A DNA stretch of 64,000 nt. Origin: Tissierella praeacuta DSM 18095 (GTDB lineage: Bacteria; Bacillota; Clostridia; Tissierellales; Tissierellaceae). A program made the position numbers and the translations under genes. Where the stretch lies: contig NZ_FQTY01000009.1 of NCBI RefSeq assembly GCF_900128955.1, positions 19,721 through 83,720 on the forward strand, written 5' to 3'. Positions 1 to 9,531 of the stretch are shown here, piece by piece; the first letter of the stretch is position 1, and each line of letters opens with the position of its first letter. Under the pieces are notes generated by a model. It saw only the letters and a program-made list of their open reading frames with translations, was not told where the DNA came from and made no database searches.

Positions 1-837
1 GATTTAATAAAGGTAGCTAAGATATATAACGGTGGGGAGCATGAACTTTTTGATAACTGCTATATAGCTAGATATAAAAGTACAGCTGGAAGTGAAGCCA
101 TTATATTTATTGAACGCTACGATAATATGGATTGTGTTGATATAGAGTTATTAAATATATTTCATAAAAGTATAGCTGCAACCTTTGATAACCTATGTTT
201 GAATTTAGAAATAGAAGCAACTCAAAAAGAAATATTATATACATTAGGAGAAGTAACTGAAGCTCGATCAGAAGAAACAGGATATCATGTAAAAAGGGTA
301 TCCAAATATTGTGAGTTGTTAGGGGGAAAATATGGTTTATCTCAAAGGGAAATCATGTTATTAACACATGCTTCCCCAATACATGATATAGGAAAGGTTG
401 CCATACCGGATAAGATACTTTTAAAAACTGGAGAGCTAACTAAAGAGGAATTTAACATAATAAAAACCCATACAACAATAGGATATAATCTTTTAAAAAA
501 CTCAAAAAGAGAAATTTTAAAGGCAGCATCTATAGTGGCTCACGAACATCATGAAAGGTATGATGGTGAAGGATATCCAAGGGGTATAAAAGGTGAGGAA
601 ATCCATATTTACGGAAGGATATCGGCTATAGCTGATGTATTTGATGCTCTAGGTTCTCCTAGAGTATATAAAAAGCCCTGGTGTATGAATGATATATTAG
701 AGTATTTCAAAGAAGAAAGAGGCAAACACTTTGACCCAGTATTAGTGGACATACTATTTGATAATTTAGATGAGTTTTTGGAAATAAAAGAAAAATATTC
801 AGATGAAAAAACAAAAATAATTTCCAAAAAACACTAA
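1..837 (+). CDS. HD-GYP domain regulator, 5' end outside window
   Basis: The frame is open from base 1, so the gene starts upstream. The first ~60 codons resemble the end of a DUF3369 domain, which in full-length proteins sits between a response-regulator receiver and the HD-GYP domain. The rest is a cyclic-di-GMP phosphodiesterase-type HD-GYP domain with HDIGK metal-ligand motif, HEHHERYDGEGYP signature and a conserved tail (FKEERGKHFDPVLVDI). It probably hydrolyses c-di-GMP in the cytoplasm. It lies directly upstream of flagellin, where c-di-GMP control of motility would make sense. The receiver domain cannot be seen, so its full architecture is inferred from family resemblance. Confidence 0.88.
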   Translation, partial: DLIKVAKIYNGGEHELFDNCYIARYKSTAGSEAIIFIERYDNMDCVDIELLNIFHKSIAATFDNLCLNLEIEATQKEILYTLGEVTEARSEETGYHVKRVSKYCELLGGKYGLSQREIMLLTHASPIHDIGKVAIPDKILLKTGELTKEEFNIIKTHTTIGYNLLKNSKREILKAASIVAHEHHERYDGEGYPRGIKGEEIHIYGRISAIADVFDALGSPRVYKKPWCMNDILEYFKEERGKHFDPVLVDILFDNLDEFLEIKEKYSDEKTKIISKKH

Positions 838-861
838 AGTAATATAAATACCATCCGATAA
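835..861 (+). promoter_or_regulatory. Sigma-D promoter of flagellin
   Basis: TAAA at 835-838, a 15-nt spacer and TCCGATAA at 854-861 match the SigD/FliA consensus TAAA-N15-GCCGATAA in all but one base. The -35 element overlaps the stop codon of the HD-GYP gene. Transcription would start near 868 and give a leader of about 80 nt. Confidence 0.85.
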
Positions 862-950
862 TAGTAATGAAAGTTAATAAACCTTTTGGCCAAAGGTACT
901 AAAATATTTTGGCAAGGATGCCAACAACGAAAATCAAGGAGGAATAAATA

Positions 951-2078
951 ATGAGAATTAATAACAATATGTTAGCAATAAACACTCATAGACAACTAGG
1001 CATATCAAATACTGCTGGTGCAAAATCAATGGAAAAATTATCATCAGGCTTTAGAATCAATAGAGCTGGAGATGACGCAGCAGGATTAGCAATATCAGAA
1101 AAGATGAGAGGTCAAATCAGAGGACTTACTCAAGCATCAAGAAATGCTCAAGATGGTATTTCCTTAATTCAAACTACTGAAGGTGCTTTAAATGAAACTC
1201 ACGCAATCCTTCAAAGAATGAGAGAATTAGCTGTACAATCAGCAACTGATACAAATACAGGAGTAGATAGAAGCAATCTTCAAGATGAAATTGACCAACT
1301 ATCAGAAGAAATTACTAGAATAGCTACAACAACTCAATTCAATACAATGAATTTATTAGATGGTTCATTTGAAGGTAAGAAATTCCACATTGGTGCAAAT
1401 GAAGGACAAGATGTAACAATAAAAGTTAACGATATGGCTGCAAAGGCTTTAAAAGTAGATGGTAAAGAATATACATTAGCTGCTATTAGTGGTCTAGAAG
1501 TAGTTGGCAGAGATAAGGATATAAAAATAGCTGCAGTTTCTGGTAAAACAAGTGGAACAATTACTTCAGCAAAAATGTCAGGTGATGTTTACGTAGTGAC
1601 ATTAGGGACTGAGAAGACAGCAAAGACAATAAAAGCAACGGCAGGTGAAGTTAAATCAGCACTTGAGGGTCTTGGACTTACTGTTAATTATGCAGAAGGT
1701 AAAAGTGGAGGTAGTAGTGTATCAAAAGCAGTGGCAGCTAAATCTTTAGGAACTGGTACTGCAGTATCTGGAAAAGGAATAAATATTTCAAGCCAGTCAG
1801 CAGCATCAAAATCAATAACTATAGTTAACAGTGCATTAGAAACAGTTTCCAAAGAAAGATCAAAACTTGGTGCTATTCAAAACAGATTAGAGCATACTAT
1901 CAAGAACTTAGATACTTCTGCTGAAAACCTACAAGCATCTGAGTCAAGAATTAGAGACGTAGACATGGCAAAAGAAATGATGGAGCAAACTAAACAAAAC
2001 ATATTACAACAAGCTTCAACTGCTATGTTGGCTCAAGCAAATCAAGCACCTCAAACTGTATTACAATTATTAAGATAG
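951..2078 (+). CDS. hag: Flagellin
   Basis: This 375-aa protein is the flagellar filament subunit, exported by the flagellar type III system. Residues 1-140 hold the conserved N-terminal D0/D1 helices (MRINNNMLAINTHRQL, KLSSGFRINRAGDDAAGLA). Residues ~285-375 hold the matching C-terminal helices (ESRIRDVDMAKEMM, ending in a LAQANQAPQTVLQLL motif). The middle ~145 residues are variable, rich in Ser, Thr and Lys, and surface exposed; such Ser/Thr residues are the usual targets of O-linked nonulosonic acid. RBS AGGAGG lies 7-8 nt upstream. It has its own sigma-D promoter and terminator, so it is monocistronic. The glycosylation genes follow directly. Confidence 0.97.
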   Translation: MRINNNMLAINTHRQLGISNTAGAKSMEKLSSGFRINRAGDDAAGLAISEKMRGQIRGLTQASRNAQDGISLIQTTEGALNETHAILQRMRELAVQSATDTNTGVDRSNLQDEIDQLSEEITRIATTTQFNTMNLLDGSFEGKKFHIGANEGQDVTIKVNDMAAKALKVDGKEYTLAAISGLEVVGRDKDIKIAAVSGKTSGTITSAKMSGDVYVVTLGTEKTAKTIKATAGEVKSALEGLGLTVNYAEGKSGGSSVSKAVAAKSLGTGTAVSGKGINISSQSAASKSITIVNSALETVSKERSKLGAIQNRLEHTIKNLDTSAENLQASESRIRDVDMAKEMMEQTKQNILQQASTAMLAQANQAPQTVLQLLR

Positions 2079-2091
2079 TTAACAATATAAT

Positions 2092-2129
2092 AAAAAAGAT
2101 AGTCAGAAATTTTCTGATTATCTTTTTTT
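2092..2129 (+). terminator. Intrinsic terminator of flagellin
   Basis: A-rich lead, stem GATAGTCAGAAA against TTTTCTGATTATC, then a run of seven T. Confidence 0.88.
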
Positions 2130-2160
2130 ATGTAATTATTTAGTAAAATATTGTATCATG

Positions 2161-2187
2161 TAAATATATATCAGATTTTGCCGATAA
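2161..2187 (+). promoter_or_regulatory. Sigma-D promoter of the flagellin-glycosylation genes
   Basis: TAAA (2161-2164), exactly 15 nt, then GCCGATAA (2180-2187), the full SigD consensus. It would start transcription near 2194, just ahead of the 2216 gene and maf. This puts at least the first part of the glycosylation island in the motility regulon. Confidence 0.87.
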
Positions 2188-2215
2188 TATATACATAGTG
2201 AAGAATGGGGGTTTT

Positions 2216-2845
2216 ATGTTGAAAATTTATATAGAAGATCAAGTATTAGAGTCGAGAAATGATATAAAAGAAATTGATAATATCTTTAGTGAAATAGATA
2301 ATATAATTAACAAATCATCTAAGATTTTAAGTTATATGATTATAGATAATTTCGAAGTATATCAAGATTTTTATGATTATTTTTTAGAAAATATTAGGGT
2401 AATACAAGAAGTAAAAGTAATTGCACTGACATATAAAGAATTAGTTCATGATATATTAATATCTGCCTTTGAATATATTAAAAGAGTCCCAGAAAAAATA
2501 GAAGAGCTTGCAAATAAATTCTATAAGAATTCAGAACGACAGACATGGAATGACTTGAATGATTTATTAGGTGGAATAACTTGGATAATTAACACCTTTT
2601 TTTCAATAGATCAAGATAAAAGACTTAAAGATGTAGTGTCAAACTATAAATCTTGGAATTTATATGCTAAAGAAATATTTGCATTAAAGGAGATATTACC
2701 AGATTTAGAAATAGCATTAGAAAATAATGATAATGTTACAATAGCAGATATACTTTTATATGAAATATTACCAATCTTTAATGAAATAGGAGAAAGATTA
2801 TTAGAATTAGTTAAGATGGAGGGAAAGTTAGATGATCTTAATTGA
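2216..2845 (+). CDS. Unknown protein upstream of Maf, motility-regulated
   Basis: A 209-aa, mostly helical, acidic protein with no signal peptide or membrane segment. I do not recognise the family with certainty. A GTG at 2198 is in frame, but it lies only a few bases after the predicted transcription start; ATG 2216 follows a GGGGG run and is preferred. The gene sits directly behind a perfect sigma-D promoter and its last 14 bases overlap the start of maf, indicating translational coupling. Small helical proteins next to flagellin and Maf are often export or glycosylation accessory factors, so a role in presenting flagellin to Maf is possible but is inference only. Confidence 0.8.
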   Translation: MLKIYIEDQVLESRNDIKEIDNIFSEIDNIINKSSKILSYMIIDNFEVYQDFYDYFLENIRVIQEVKVIALTYKELVHDILISAFEYIKRVPEKIEELANKFYKNSERQTWNDLNDLLGGITWIINTFFSIDQDKRLKDVVSNYKSWNLYAKEIFALKEILPDLEIALENNDNVTIADILLYEILPIFNEIGERLLELVKMEGKLDDLN

Positions 2846-4676
2846 TAATATTAATTACCTAAGAGAAAAATTTCCATTAGTAAGAGAGAAATTAAAATTA
2901 GTAGGAGAAAGTGAAGATAAACAATTTTTAATAGAGGAAACAAGAAAAGGAGACAAGACACTTTTATATAACAAAGACAATAAAAAGATATATCTTCATA
3001 GTAAATATGATCCAATAAGAGAAGCACAAACTATTGTAGAAGAATATAAGGATATAAAAGATATGAATGTAATATTCTATGGAACAGGTTTAGGATATCA
3101 TATAGATTTATTTGTAAAAGAAAATCTAAATAATAATTTCTATATATTTGAACCAATACCAGAGCTAATGGAGAAATTTTTATCTGTTAGAGATTTATCT
3201 AAAACAGAATATAAAAATTTAAGAGCTATAAGTCTAGGATTAGATAGTATCGAATCTGATATTAGTGAATTCTTAGAACTAAATAGAAAAGAGACTATAA
3301 TAATTGAACTACCAATTCATAAGCAAGTTTTTGAAGAGGAATTTAAAAGATTTAATAAGACATTTTTAGATATAATAAAGGCTAAGAGAAGTAGCGTAGC
3401 GACTGATTATTCCTTTCAAAGAAGATGGATAATAAATAGCATGATGAATTTTAAAGAAGTTTTATCTACTCCAAATATATTGATGGAAAAAAAGGGTGAG
3501 TTTAAGAATAAACCAGCCATATTAGTAGCAGCTGGTCCATCATTAAATGAAGAAATAGAGAATATTAGATACATTAAGGAAAATGGTCTTGCTTATATAT
3601 TTAGTGTAGGTTCTTCTATAAATACTCTTATATATCACAATATTTATCCCCATGCAGCAACTACCTATGATCCAACTGAACATAATCAAAAAGTATTTGA
3701 GAAAATTAAGGAAAGAGATATAAAGAATATTCCTATGATATTTGGCTCATCAGTAGGATATGAAACATTGGAAAACTATCCAGGGAAAAAGTATCATATG
3801 ATAACTTCTCAGGATAAAATAGCAAATTATTACTTAGAATCAACTTCAGATATGGAAATTGATATAGTCTTAGATGCAGCTAGTATCGCAGTTGTTACTT
3901 TGCAATTATTAGCAAATTTAGGATTTAGTCCAATTGTACTAGTAGGTCAAAATTTAGGATACAGAAATAAAAACTATTATGCTGAAGGAGTACATTACAA
4001 TCCTGATATACCTTTTGATGATAGAGGAACAGATATATTTGTTGATGATGTATATGGAAATGAAATATTGACTACGGATGCTTTTAATAGTATGAGAGAG
4101 CAATTAGAGTTATATATTTCTAACATGGAAAGAGGAAGAGTAATTAACACTACAAAAGGAGGAGCAAAAATATATGGTGCTGAATTTAGAGAATTAAAAG
4201 ATCTGATAGATAATGACTTACAGGAAACAGTTGTAATAGACAACTGGCTGGATGGGTATAAAACTAATTATAATAAAGAAGAGTTAAAAAAGAGGGTCGA
4301 AGTCATGGATATGGCTTTAGAGGAGTCATATAGATGGATAAGAGAATATAATACAAACTTACACAAAATGCTAGAGTTAGTTAGAAATAGAAATTTTAAA
4401 CAATTAGAAATTATGTATAATAAATTAGATATAAGCATCACAGCATTAGAATCTAATATATTTTTTAATACATTTATTTTACAAATGAACAGAGTTCAAC
4501 ACAAATTACTTGCTAATGCTGTAAAGATTTTTAAGATGGAGAAAGATATTTATAAGAAACATATGGATTTATTAAATAATTACAAAGGATTTATTACTAA
4601 GTGTAGCTTAGATATAGATCTAATAAGACCTATATATGAAGAAATGAAAAAAGATATATTGATTCATTTAGGTTAG
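2832..4676 (+). CDS. maf: Motility accessory factor (Maf), flagellin glycosyltransferase
   Basis: A 614-aa DUF115/Maf-family protein that transfers CMP-activated nonulosonic acid (pseudaminic or legionaminic acid type) to Ser/Thr of flagellin in the cytoplasm before export. The central domain, from about residue 225, has the family hallmark AGPSLNEE followed by an alternating Rossmann-like fold (FSVGSSINTLIYHNIYPHA, TTYDPTEHNQ, VLVGQNLGY). The N-terminal ~200 residues contain YGTGLGYHIDLFV. The C-terminal ~150 residues are helical. RBS GGAGGG lies inside the end of the preceding gene. Its position just after flagellin and before the pse genes supports the assignment. Confidence 0.9.
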   Translation: MILIDNINYLREKFPLVREKLKLVGESEDKQFLIEETRKGDKTLLYNKDNKKIYLHSKYDPIREAQTIVEEYKDIKDMNVIFYGTGLGYHIDLFVKENLNNNFYIFEPIPELMEKFLSVRDLSKTEYKNLRAISLGLDSIESDISEFLELNRKETIIIELPIHKQVFEEEFKRFNKTFLDIIKAKRSSVATDYSFQRRWIINSMMNFKEVLSTPNILMEKKGEFKNKPAILVAAGPSLNEEIENIRYIKENGLAYIFSVGSSINTLIYHNIYPHAATTYDPTEHNQKVFEKIKERDIKNIPMIFGSSVGYETLENYPGKKYHMITSQDKIANYYLESTSDMEIDIVLDAASIAVVTLQLLANLGFSPIVLVGQNLGYRNKNYYAEGVHYNPDIPFDDRGTDIFVDDVYGNEILTTDAFNSMREQLELYISNMERGRVINTTKGGAKIYGAEFRELKDLIDNDLQETVVIDNWLDGYKTNYNKEELKKRVEVMDMALEESYRWIREYNTNLHKMLELVRNRNFKQLEIMYNKLDISITALESNIFFNTFILQMNRVQHKLLANAVKIFKMEKDIYKKHMDLLNNYKGFITKCSLDIDLIRPIYEEMKKDILIHLG

Positions 4677-4713
4677 TCACTATAAGTACTAAAGATTTGG
4701 GAGGTATGACGAT

Positions 4714-5850
4714 ATGAAATATTGCAAAAAGTGTGTTCAGCCAAATACTAGGCCAGGGATTGAGTTTAATAATGAAGGTATATGTAATGCATGTTTATAT
4801 GAAGAAAGCAAGGTTAATATTAACTGGGAAGATAGAAAATTACAATTACAAAACATAGCAGAATGGGCAAAGAAGAATGCTAAGGGACCATATCAATGTG
4901 CTATTGGAGTTAGTGGAGGAAAAGACAGTATGTTTCAGGCTTTATATGCCAAAGAAAAATTAGGGCTAAATATTTTATTAGTGAATTCTGAACCTGATGA
5001 AATAACTGAAATAGGAAGAAGAAATATTGAAAATTTAATTAATTATGGATTCGACATAATAAAACTTAGACCAAATCCTAAAATTTTAAAAAAGCTAGTA
5101 AAAAAATCTTTTTATGAATTTGGAAATATATTAAAACCATCAGAATACTCTTTATATGCTTCAACCTATATTATAGCGGATAAATTTGATATACCTTTAG
5201 TAATTCAAGGGGAAAATGCAGCTCTTACATTAGGCGTTACTAATACTGGACTTGGACAAGATGATAATGCTTTGAATGTTAATGAAGGTAATACATTAGC
5301 TGGAGGAAATGCTTCGGATTGGGTTTCAGAAGATATAAAGATAGAACAATTATATATGTATCAATTTCCTAATAAGGAAAAGTTAAAACAAAAAGGTATA
5401 AGAGCAATTTATTTACAGTACTATCTTAAAGAATGGTCACAAGTTTATAATGCTGATTTTTCAATTTCTAGAGGGTTGATAGGTAGGTATAATGATAAAT
5501 TGCATGATATTGGACGCTATAGAAGAAATAGTGCATTAGATTCTGATTTGCAAATTGTGAATCAAATGTTAAAGTACTATAAATTTGGATTTGGATTTGC
5601 TACCGATGAAGCATGCTATGATATTAGGGAAGGAAGAATAGATAGGGATGAAGCTATATGGTTAGTTAATGAATATGATGGAAAATGTGGTAAGAAATAT
5701 ATTGATTATTTTTGTGAGTATATTAACATAACTAATGACGAGTTTTGGTCTGTGGTTGATAAATTCGTTAATAAAAAGTTATTTTACAAAGATGAAAAAC
5801 TAAAAAAATGGATTCCAAAGTTTAAAGTTGGAGTTGATTTTAACGAGTGA
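4714..5850 (+). CDS. pseA: N-acetyl sugar amidotransferase (PseA/WbpG-like)
   Basis: This 378-aa protein belongs to the N-acetyl sugar amidotransferase family. It uses ATP and ammonia to turn an acetamido group on a sugar into an acetamidino group; PseA does this on CMP-pseudaminic acid. Visible features are an N-terminal Cys-rich knuckle (CKKC at 4-7 and CNAC near residue 24) and a PP-loop ATP pyrophosphatase motif SGGKDS at about 67-72. RBS GGGAGGT lies 8 nt upstream. Ammonia would normally come from a HisH-like glutaminase partner, which is not next to it. The product could also be an acetamidino-legionaminic acid, but the rest of the cluster is of the pse type. Confidence 0.82.
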   Translation: MKYCKKCVQPNTRPGIEFNNEGICNACLYEESKVNINWEDRKLQLQNIAEWAKKNAKGPYQCAIGVSGGKDSMFQALYAKEKLGLNILLVNSEPDEITEIGRRNIENLINYGFDIIKLRPNPKILKKLVKKSFYEFGNILKPSEYSLYASTYIIADKFDIPLVIQGENAALTLGVTNTGLGQDDNALNVNEGNTLAGGNASDWVSEDIKIEQLYMYQFPNKEKLKQKGIRAIYLQYYLKEWSQVYNADFSISRGLIGRYNDKLHDIGRYRRNSALDSDLQIVNQMLKYYKFGFGFATDEACYDIREGRIDRDEAIWLVNEYDGKCGKKYIDYFCEYINITNDEFWSVVDKFVNKKLFYKDEKLKKWIPKFKVGVDFNE

Positions 5851-5911
5851 TTTAATTTAATAACAGGTTTTTAAAAACATACTAAATAAATAATAAGAAG
5901 AAGGTATAAAT

Positions 5912-6967
5912 ATGTTAAATAACAAATCTATTTTAATAACGGGTGGTACAGGTTCTTTTGGTCAGAAATTTATAGAAATGATATTTGATAGGTATAGCCC
6001 TTCTAGGGTTATTGTTTATTCAAGAGATGAATTTAAACAGGATATGGTTAAAAGAAAATTTTCATCTAAATTGACCAAAGAACAATTTTCAAAGTTAAGA
6101 TTTTTTATTGGTGATGTAAGAGATAAAGATAGGTTATATAGAGCACTTAAAGGAGTTAATTATGTAATACATGCGGCAGCAATGAAGCAGGTTCCTGCTT
6201 GTGAATATAATCCTTTTGAAGCTATAAAGACAAATATCAATGGAGCACAAAACATTGTTGATGCTGCCTTGGATTGCGGGGTTAAAAAGGTAGTGGCTTT
6301 ATCAACAGATAAGGCTGTAAATCCTATTAATCTATATGGTGGGACAAAATTGGTATCAGATAAGTTATTTATATCAGCAAATGCATATTCTGGAGGGAAG
6401 GGTACAATTTTTTCAGTAGTTAGATATGGGAATGTAGCTGGTAGTAGAGGTTCTGTTATACCCTTTTTTAAGGAATTAATCGAGAAGGGAGAAAAAGAGC
6501 TTCCAATAACAGACTTTAGAATGACACGATTTTGGATTACTTTGGAGGAAGGAGTTGAATTAGTATTTAAAGCCTTGGGAGAATCAAAGGGTGGAGAAAC
6601 TTATATATCAAAGATACCATCGTTTAAGATAACTGATTTGGCTAAAGCAATGTTACCTGATTGTAAATTAAAAGAGGTAGGTATTCGAGAAGGTGAAAAA
6701 TTACATGAAGTAATGGTAACTAAAGATGATTCAAGAATGACTTATGAATACAAAAATCATTATATAGTATATCCACATTTTGATTGGTGGAATTCTGAAC
6801 GCTTTTTTACAGAAGGTGGACAACCTATAGAAGATGGATTTGAATATAATTCAGGATCTAATGAAAAATGGTTAGATATTAAAGAATTGAAAGAATTATT
6901 AGCTCAATTAAATATGATGCCATTTATATATGATTATACTAAAGAAGTAGCTATGACTAAAGAATAG
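5912..6967 (+). CDS. pseB: UDP-GlcNAc 4,6-dehydratase (inverting), PseB
   Basis: First step of pseudaminic acid synthesis: dehydration of UDP-GlcNAc with C5 inversion, giving the UDP-4-keto-L-arabino-hexose. At 351 aa it is a short-chain dehydrogenase fold with NADP-binding GGTGSFG at 11-17. The catalytic set T132-D133-K134, Y142 and K146 (in STDKAVNPINLYGGTK) matches Helicobacter FlaA1/PseB. AAAMKQVPACEYNPFEAIK is typical of the inverting subfamily rather than the retaining LegB type. It is followed 21 nt later by pseC. Confidence 0.93.
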   Translation: MLNNKSILITGGTGSFGQKFIEMIFDRYSPSRVIVYSRDEFKQDMVKRKFSSKLTKEQFSKLRFFIGDVRDKDRLYRALKGVNYVIHAAAMKQVPACEYNPFEAIKTNINGAQNIVDAALDCGVKKVVALSTDKAVNPINLYGGTKLVSDKLFISANAYSGGKGTIFSVVRYGNVAGSRGSVIPFFKELIEKGEKELPITDFRMTRFWITLEEGVELVFKALGESKGGETYISKIPSFKITDLAKAMLPDCKLKEVGIREGEKLHEVMVTKDDSRMTYEYKNHYIVYPHFDWWNSERFFTEGGQPIEDGFEYNSGSNEKWLDIKELKELLAQLNMMPFIYDYTKEVAMTKE

Positions 6968-6988
6968 CAAAGAGGGGGGGATGATAAT

Positions 6989-8179
6989 ATGAAACCAGCA
7001 ATATTAGGTGGGACACCTATTAGAAATAAGCCATTACCATATGCAAAACAATATGTAAATGATGAAGATTGTCTTGCTGTAAATGAAGTGTTGAAATCTG
7101 ATTTTTTAACAACGGGGCCTAAAGTGAAGGAATTTGAAGATATAATAGCTAATTATGTAGGTGCTAAATATGCAGTAGCATTTTCGAATGGTACAGCAGC
7201 ATTGCATGGAGCTTGCTATGCTGCTGGCATTGATGAAGGAGATGAAGTGATTACTACTCCTATTACTTTTGCAGCATCAGCAAACTGTGTGTTATATATG
7301 GGGGGAACTCCTATATTCGGAGATATTGATTCACATACATTCAATATAGATGTAAATGAAATTGCAAGAAAGATTACTAATAAAACAAAAGCAATAATTC
7401 CAGTAGATTATACAGGGCAAGCAGTAGATATAGATGCAATCAAAGATTTAGTAAAAGGTAAAGAGATAGCAATTATAGAAGATGGTGCACATTCTTTAGG
7501 AACTAAATATAAGGGGATGAGAGTAGGCTCTATTGCTGATATGACAATGTTTAGCTTTCATCCAGTAAAGACTATCACAACTGGTGAAGGTGGTATTATC
7601 ACTACCAACAATGAAGAATATTATAGGAAATTAGTCAGCTTTAGATCTCATGGCATTACTAGGGATATTGCTCAACTTGCAAATAAAGATAGTGGTAATT
7701 GGTATTATGAACAATTAGACCTTGGTTTTAATTATAGAATGACAGATTTTCAAGCAGCCTTAGGAATAAGCCAAATGAAAAAGATAGATTGGTTTATTGA
7801 AAGGAGAAAAAAGATTGTAGATAGGTATAATGAAGCATTTAGAGAACTTGATGGAGTGATTCTTCAAAGAAATCAGGATTTTTCAGATACTGTAAATCAT
7901 CTATATGTGTTAAAACTTGATTTAGATAAACTTAAGGTGGATAGAAAAGAAATATTTAATGGTTTGATAGCAGAGAACATCGGAGTGCATGTACATTATA
8001 TACCAGTTTATTGGCATCCATATTATCAGAAGTTAGGATATAAAAAGGGATTATGTCCTAAAGGAGAAGAATTATATAATTCAATACTAACAGTACCATT
8101 ATTTCCAGCAATGACAGATAGGGACATGGAAGATGTAATAAACGGATTTTATAAAATTATTAACTATTATAGAAAGTAG
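6989..8179 (+). CDS. pseC: UDP-4-keto sugar aminotransferase, PseC
   Basis: Second step: PLP-dependent C4 transamination that yields UDP-4-amino-4,6-dideoxy-N-acetyl-beta-L-altrosamine. A 396-aa DegT/DnrJ/EryC1-family aminotransferase. The Schiff-base lysine is K194 in SFHPVKTITTGEGG, and the PLP-pyridine aspartate is D165 in EDGAHSLG. The start MKPAILGGTPIR and the PLP-phosphate loop SNGTAALH are typical of PseC. RBS GGGGGG lies upstream of ATG. It is embedded between pseB and pseF in the same direction. Confidence 0.93.
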   Translation: MKPAILGGTPIRNKPLPYAKQYVNDEDCLAVNEVLKSDFLTTGPKVKEFEDIIANYVGAKYAVAFSNGTAALHGACYAAGIDEGDEVITTPITFAASANCVLYMGGTPIFGDIDSHTFNIDVNEIARKITNKTKAIIPVDYTGQAVDIDAIKDLVKGKEIAIIEDGAHSLGTKYKGMRVGSIADMTMFSFHPVKTITTGEGGIITTNNEEYYRKLVSFRSHGITRDIAQLANKDSGNWYYEQLDLGFNYRMTDFQAALGISQMKKIDWFIERRKKIVDRYNEAFRELDGVILQRNQDFSDTVNHLYVLKLDLDKLKVDRKEIFNGLIAENIGVHVHYIPVYWHPYYQKLGYKKGLCPKGEELYNSILTVPLFPAMTDRDMEDVINGFYKIINYYRK

Positions 8180-8188
8180 AGTGTAAGT

Positions 8189-8932
8189 ATGAAAACAATA
8201 GCAATAATACAAGCTAGAATGGGTTCAGCAAGACTTCCAGGAAAGGTCATGATGAAGATTGGAGGTAAAACTGTATTAGATCATGTAATAGCTAGAATAA
8301 AACAATCGAAAGAAGTAGACGAAATAGTAATCGCAACAACTATTAAAGAAAATGACAATCAGATAGTAGATGAAGTAAATAGATTAGGAGTTAAATTCTT
8401 TAGGGGATCTGAAGAAGATGTACTTTCAAGGTATTACTATGCAGCTAAAGAAAATGAAGCAGATATAGTTGCAAGAATAACATCAGATTGTCCTTTAATA
8501 GATCCAAAGATAGTTGATGAAGTTATTAAATTCTATAAAGAGCATGAATATGCAATGGTAGTAAATGCAAGTTCTGACTTAAGCAAGAGAACATTCCCAA
8601 GAGGATTGGATGTAGAGATATTTTCATTTGATCAATTAGAAATTGCTTTTACTAATGCTGATGAAAAGTATCAAAGAGAGCATGTGACACCATTTATCTA
8701 CGAAAATAATGATAATATATTTTATTATAAAAATAATATAGATTATTCAAAACATAGATGGACATTAGATACAAAAGAAGACTTTGAATTAATATGCAAA
8801 ATTTATGATGAATTATATAAAGGTTCTCATGATTTTTTTCTTAAAGATATTATAGAGTTATTTCAAAGAAAGCCAGAATTATTTAACATAAATGCTCATA
8901 TTAAGCAAAAGGAATTAAAGAATGCAGAATAA
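8189..8932 (+). CDS. pseF: Cytidylyltransferase, CMP-pseudaminic acid synthetase type (PseF/SpsF)
   Basis: A 247-aa SpsF-like nucleotidyltransferase with the cytidylyltransferase signature IIQARMGSARLPGKVM at the N terminus and RITSDCPLIDP in the middle. In this context it most likely activates pseudaminic acid with CTP for use by Maf. SpsF was first named in Bacillus spore-coat polysaccharide clusters, and in many Gram-positive pse loci it fills the PseF role. It starts 9 nt after pseC with a weak RBS, suggesting coupling. No other CMP-sugar synthetase is present in the island. Confidence 0.87.
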   Translation: MKTIAIIQARMGSARLPGKVMMKIGGKTVLDHVIARIKQSKEVDEIVIATTIKENDNQIVDEVNRLGVKFFRGSEEDVLSRYYYAAKENEADIVARITSDCPLIDPKIVDEVIKFYKEHEYAMVVNASSDLSKRTFPRGLDVEIFSFDQLEIAFTNADEKYQREHVTPFIYENNDNIFYYKNNIDYSKHRWTLDTKEDFELICKIYDELYKGSHDFFLKDIIELFQRKPELFNINAHIKQKELKNAE

Positions 8933-8966
8933 TACTATATATAATATAGAAAAATGAGGTAGGAAT

Positions 8967-9506
8967 ATGTTTGAATTTATTAAATTGAGAGAAGAACATT
9001 TAGAGAAGGTTCTTAATTGGAGGACTAAGGAAGATGTTACCAGATACATGATTACTGATATTGAATATGATTTAGATAAGCAAATAAAATGGTTTAATCA
9101 GATAACAAATAACCCTTCTGAAAAATATTGGATTATTTGTTATAATAGTGTGCAAATAGGATTAATAAGTTTAAATGATATTGATTACAAAAATAAACAT
9201 ACTAGATGGGGATATTATATAGGAGAAGAAGAATATCGAATATATGGTGGTATTATTCCACATTATTTATATAATTATGTTTTTGGAACCCTTTGCTTAA
9301 ATAAAATAAACGCAGAGGTTTTAGAAGGGAACGAAAATGTAATGAAATTAAATCTGCTTCATGGTTACAGGAAAGTGGGTGTATTTAAAAAACATATTTA
9401 TAAAAATGACAAGTTTTATGATTTATATTTATTGGAGTTAACTAAAGAAGATTGGAAAAAAGCAAATAAAAGATATGATAAGTATGAGGCTTATTTTGAA
9501 ATATAA
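8967..9506 (+). CDS. pseH: UDP-4-amino-sugar N-acetyltransferase, PseH
   Basis: A 179-aa GNAT-fold acetyltransferase that N-acetylates the C4 amine of the PseC product with acetyl-CoA. Its sequence follows the PseH pattern: NWRTKEDVTRYMIT near the N terminus, WFNQI, WGYYIGEEEYR, and LNKINAEVLEGNENVMKLN in the acetyl-CoA binding part. RBS GAGGTAGG lies just upstream. Its neighbours are PseF and an acyl carrier protein. Given that ACP and ligase, it might accept an acyl group other than acetyl, but this cannot be read from the sequence. Confidence 0.87.
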   Translation: MFEFIKLREEHLEKVLNWRTKEDVTRYMITDIEYDLDKQIKWFNQITNNPSEKYWIICYNSVQIGLISLNDIDYKNKHTRWGYYIGEEEYRIYGGIIPHYLYNYVFGTLCLNKINAEVLEGNENVMKLNLLHGYRKVGVFKKHIYKNDKFYDLYLLELTKEDWKKANKRYDKYEAYFEI

Positions 9507-9531
9507 AGATAAGATTTAAGGAGTGGAAAGA

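Noticed and set aside
2198..2215. GTG 2198 as start of the gene before maf
   Set aside because: It lies within a few bases of the predicted transcription start and has no RBS; ATG 2216 does.
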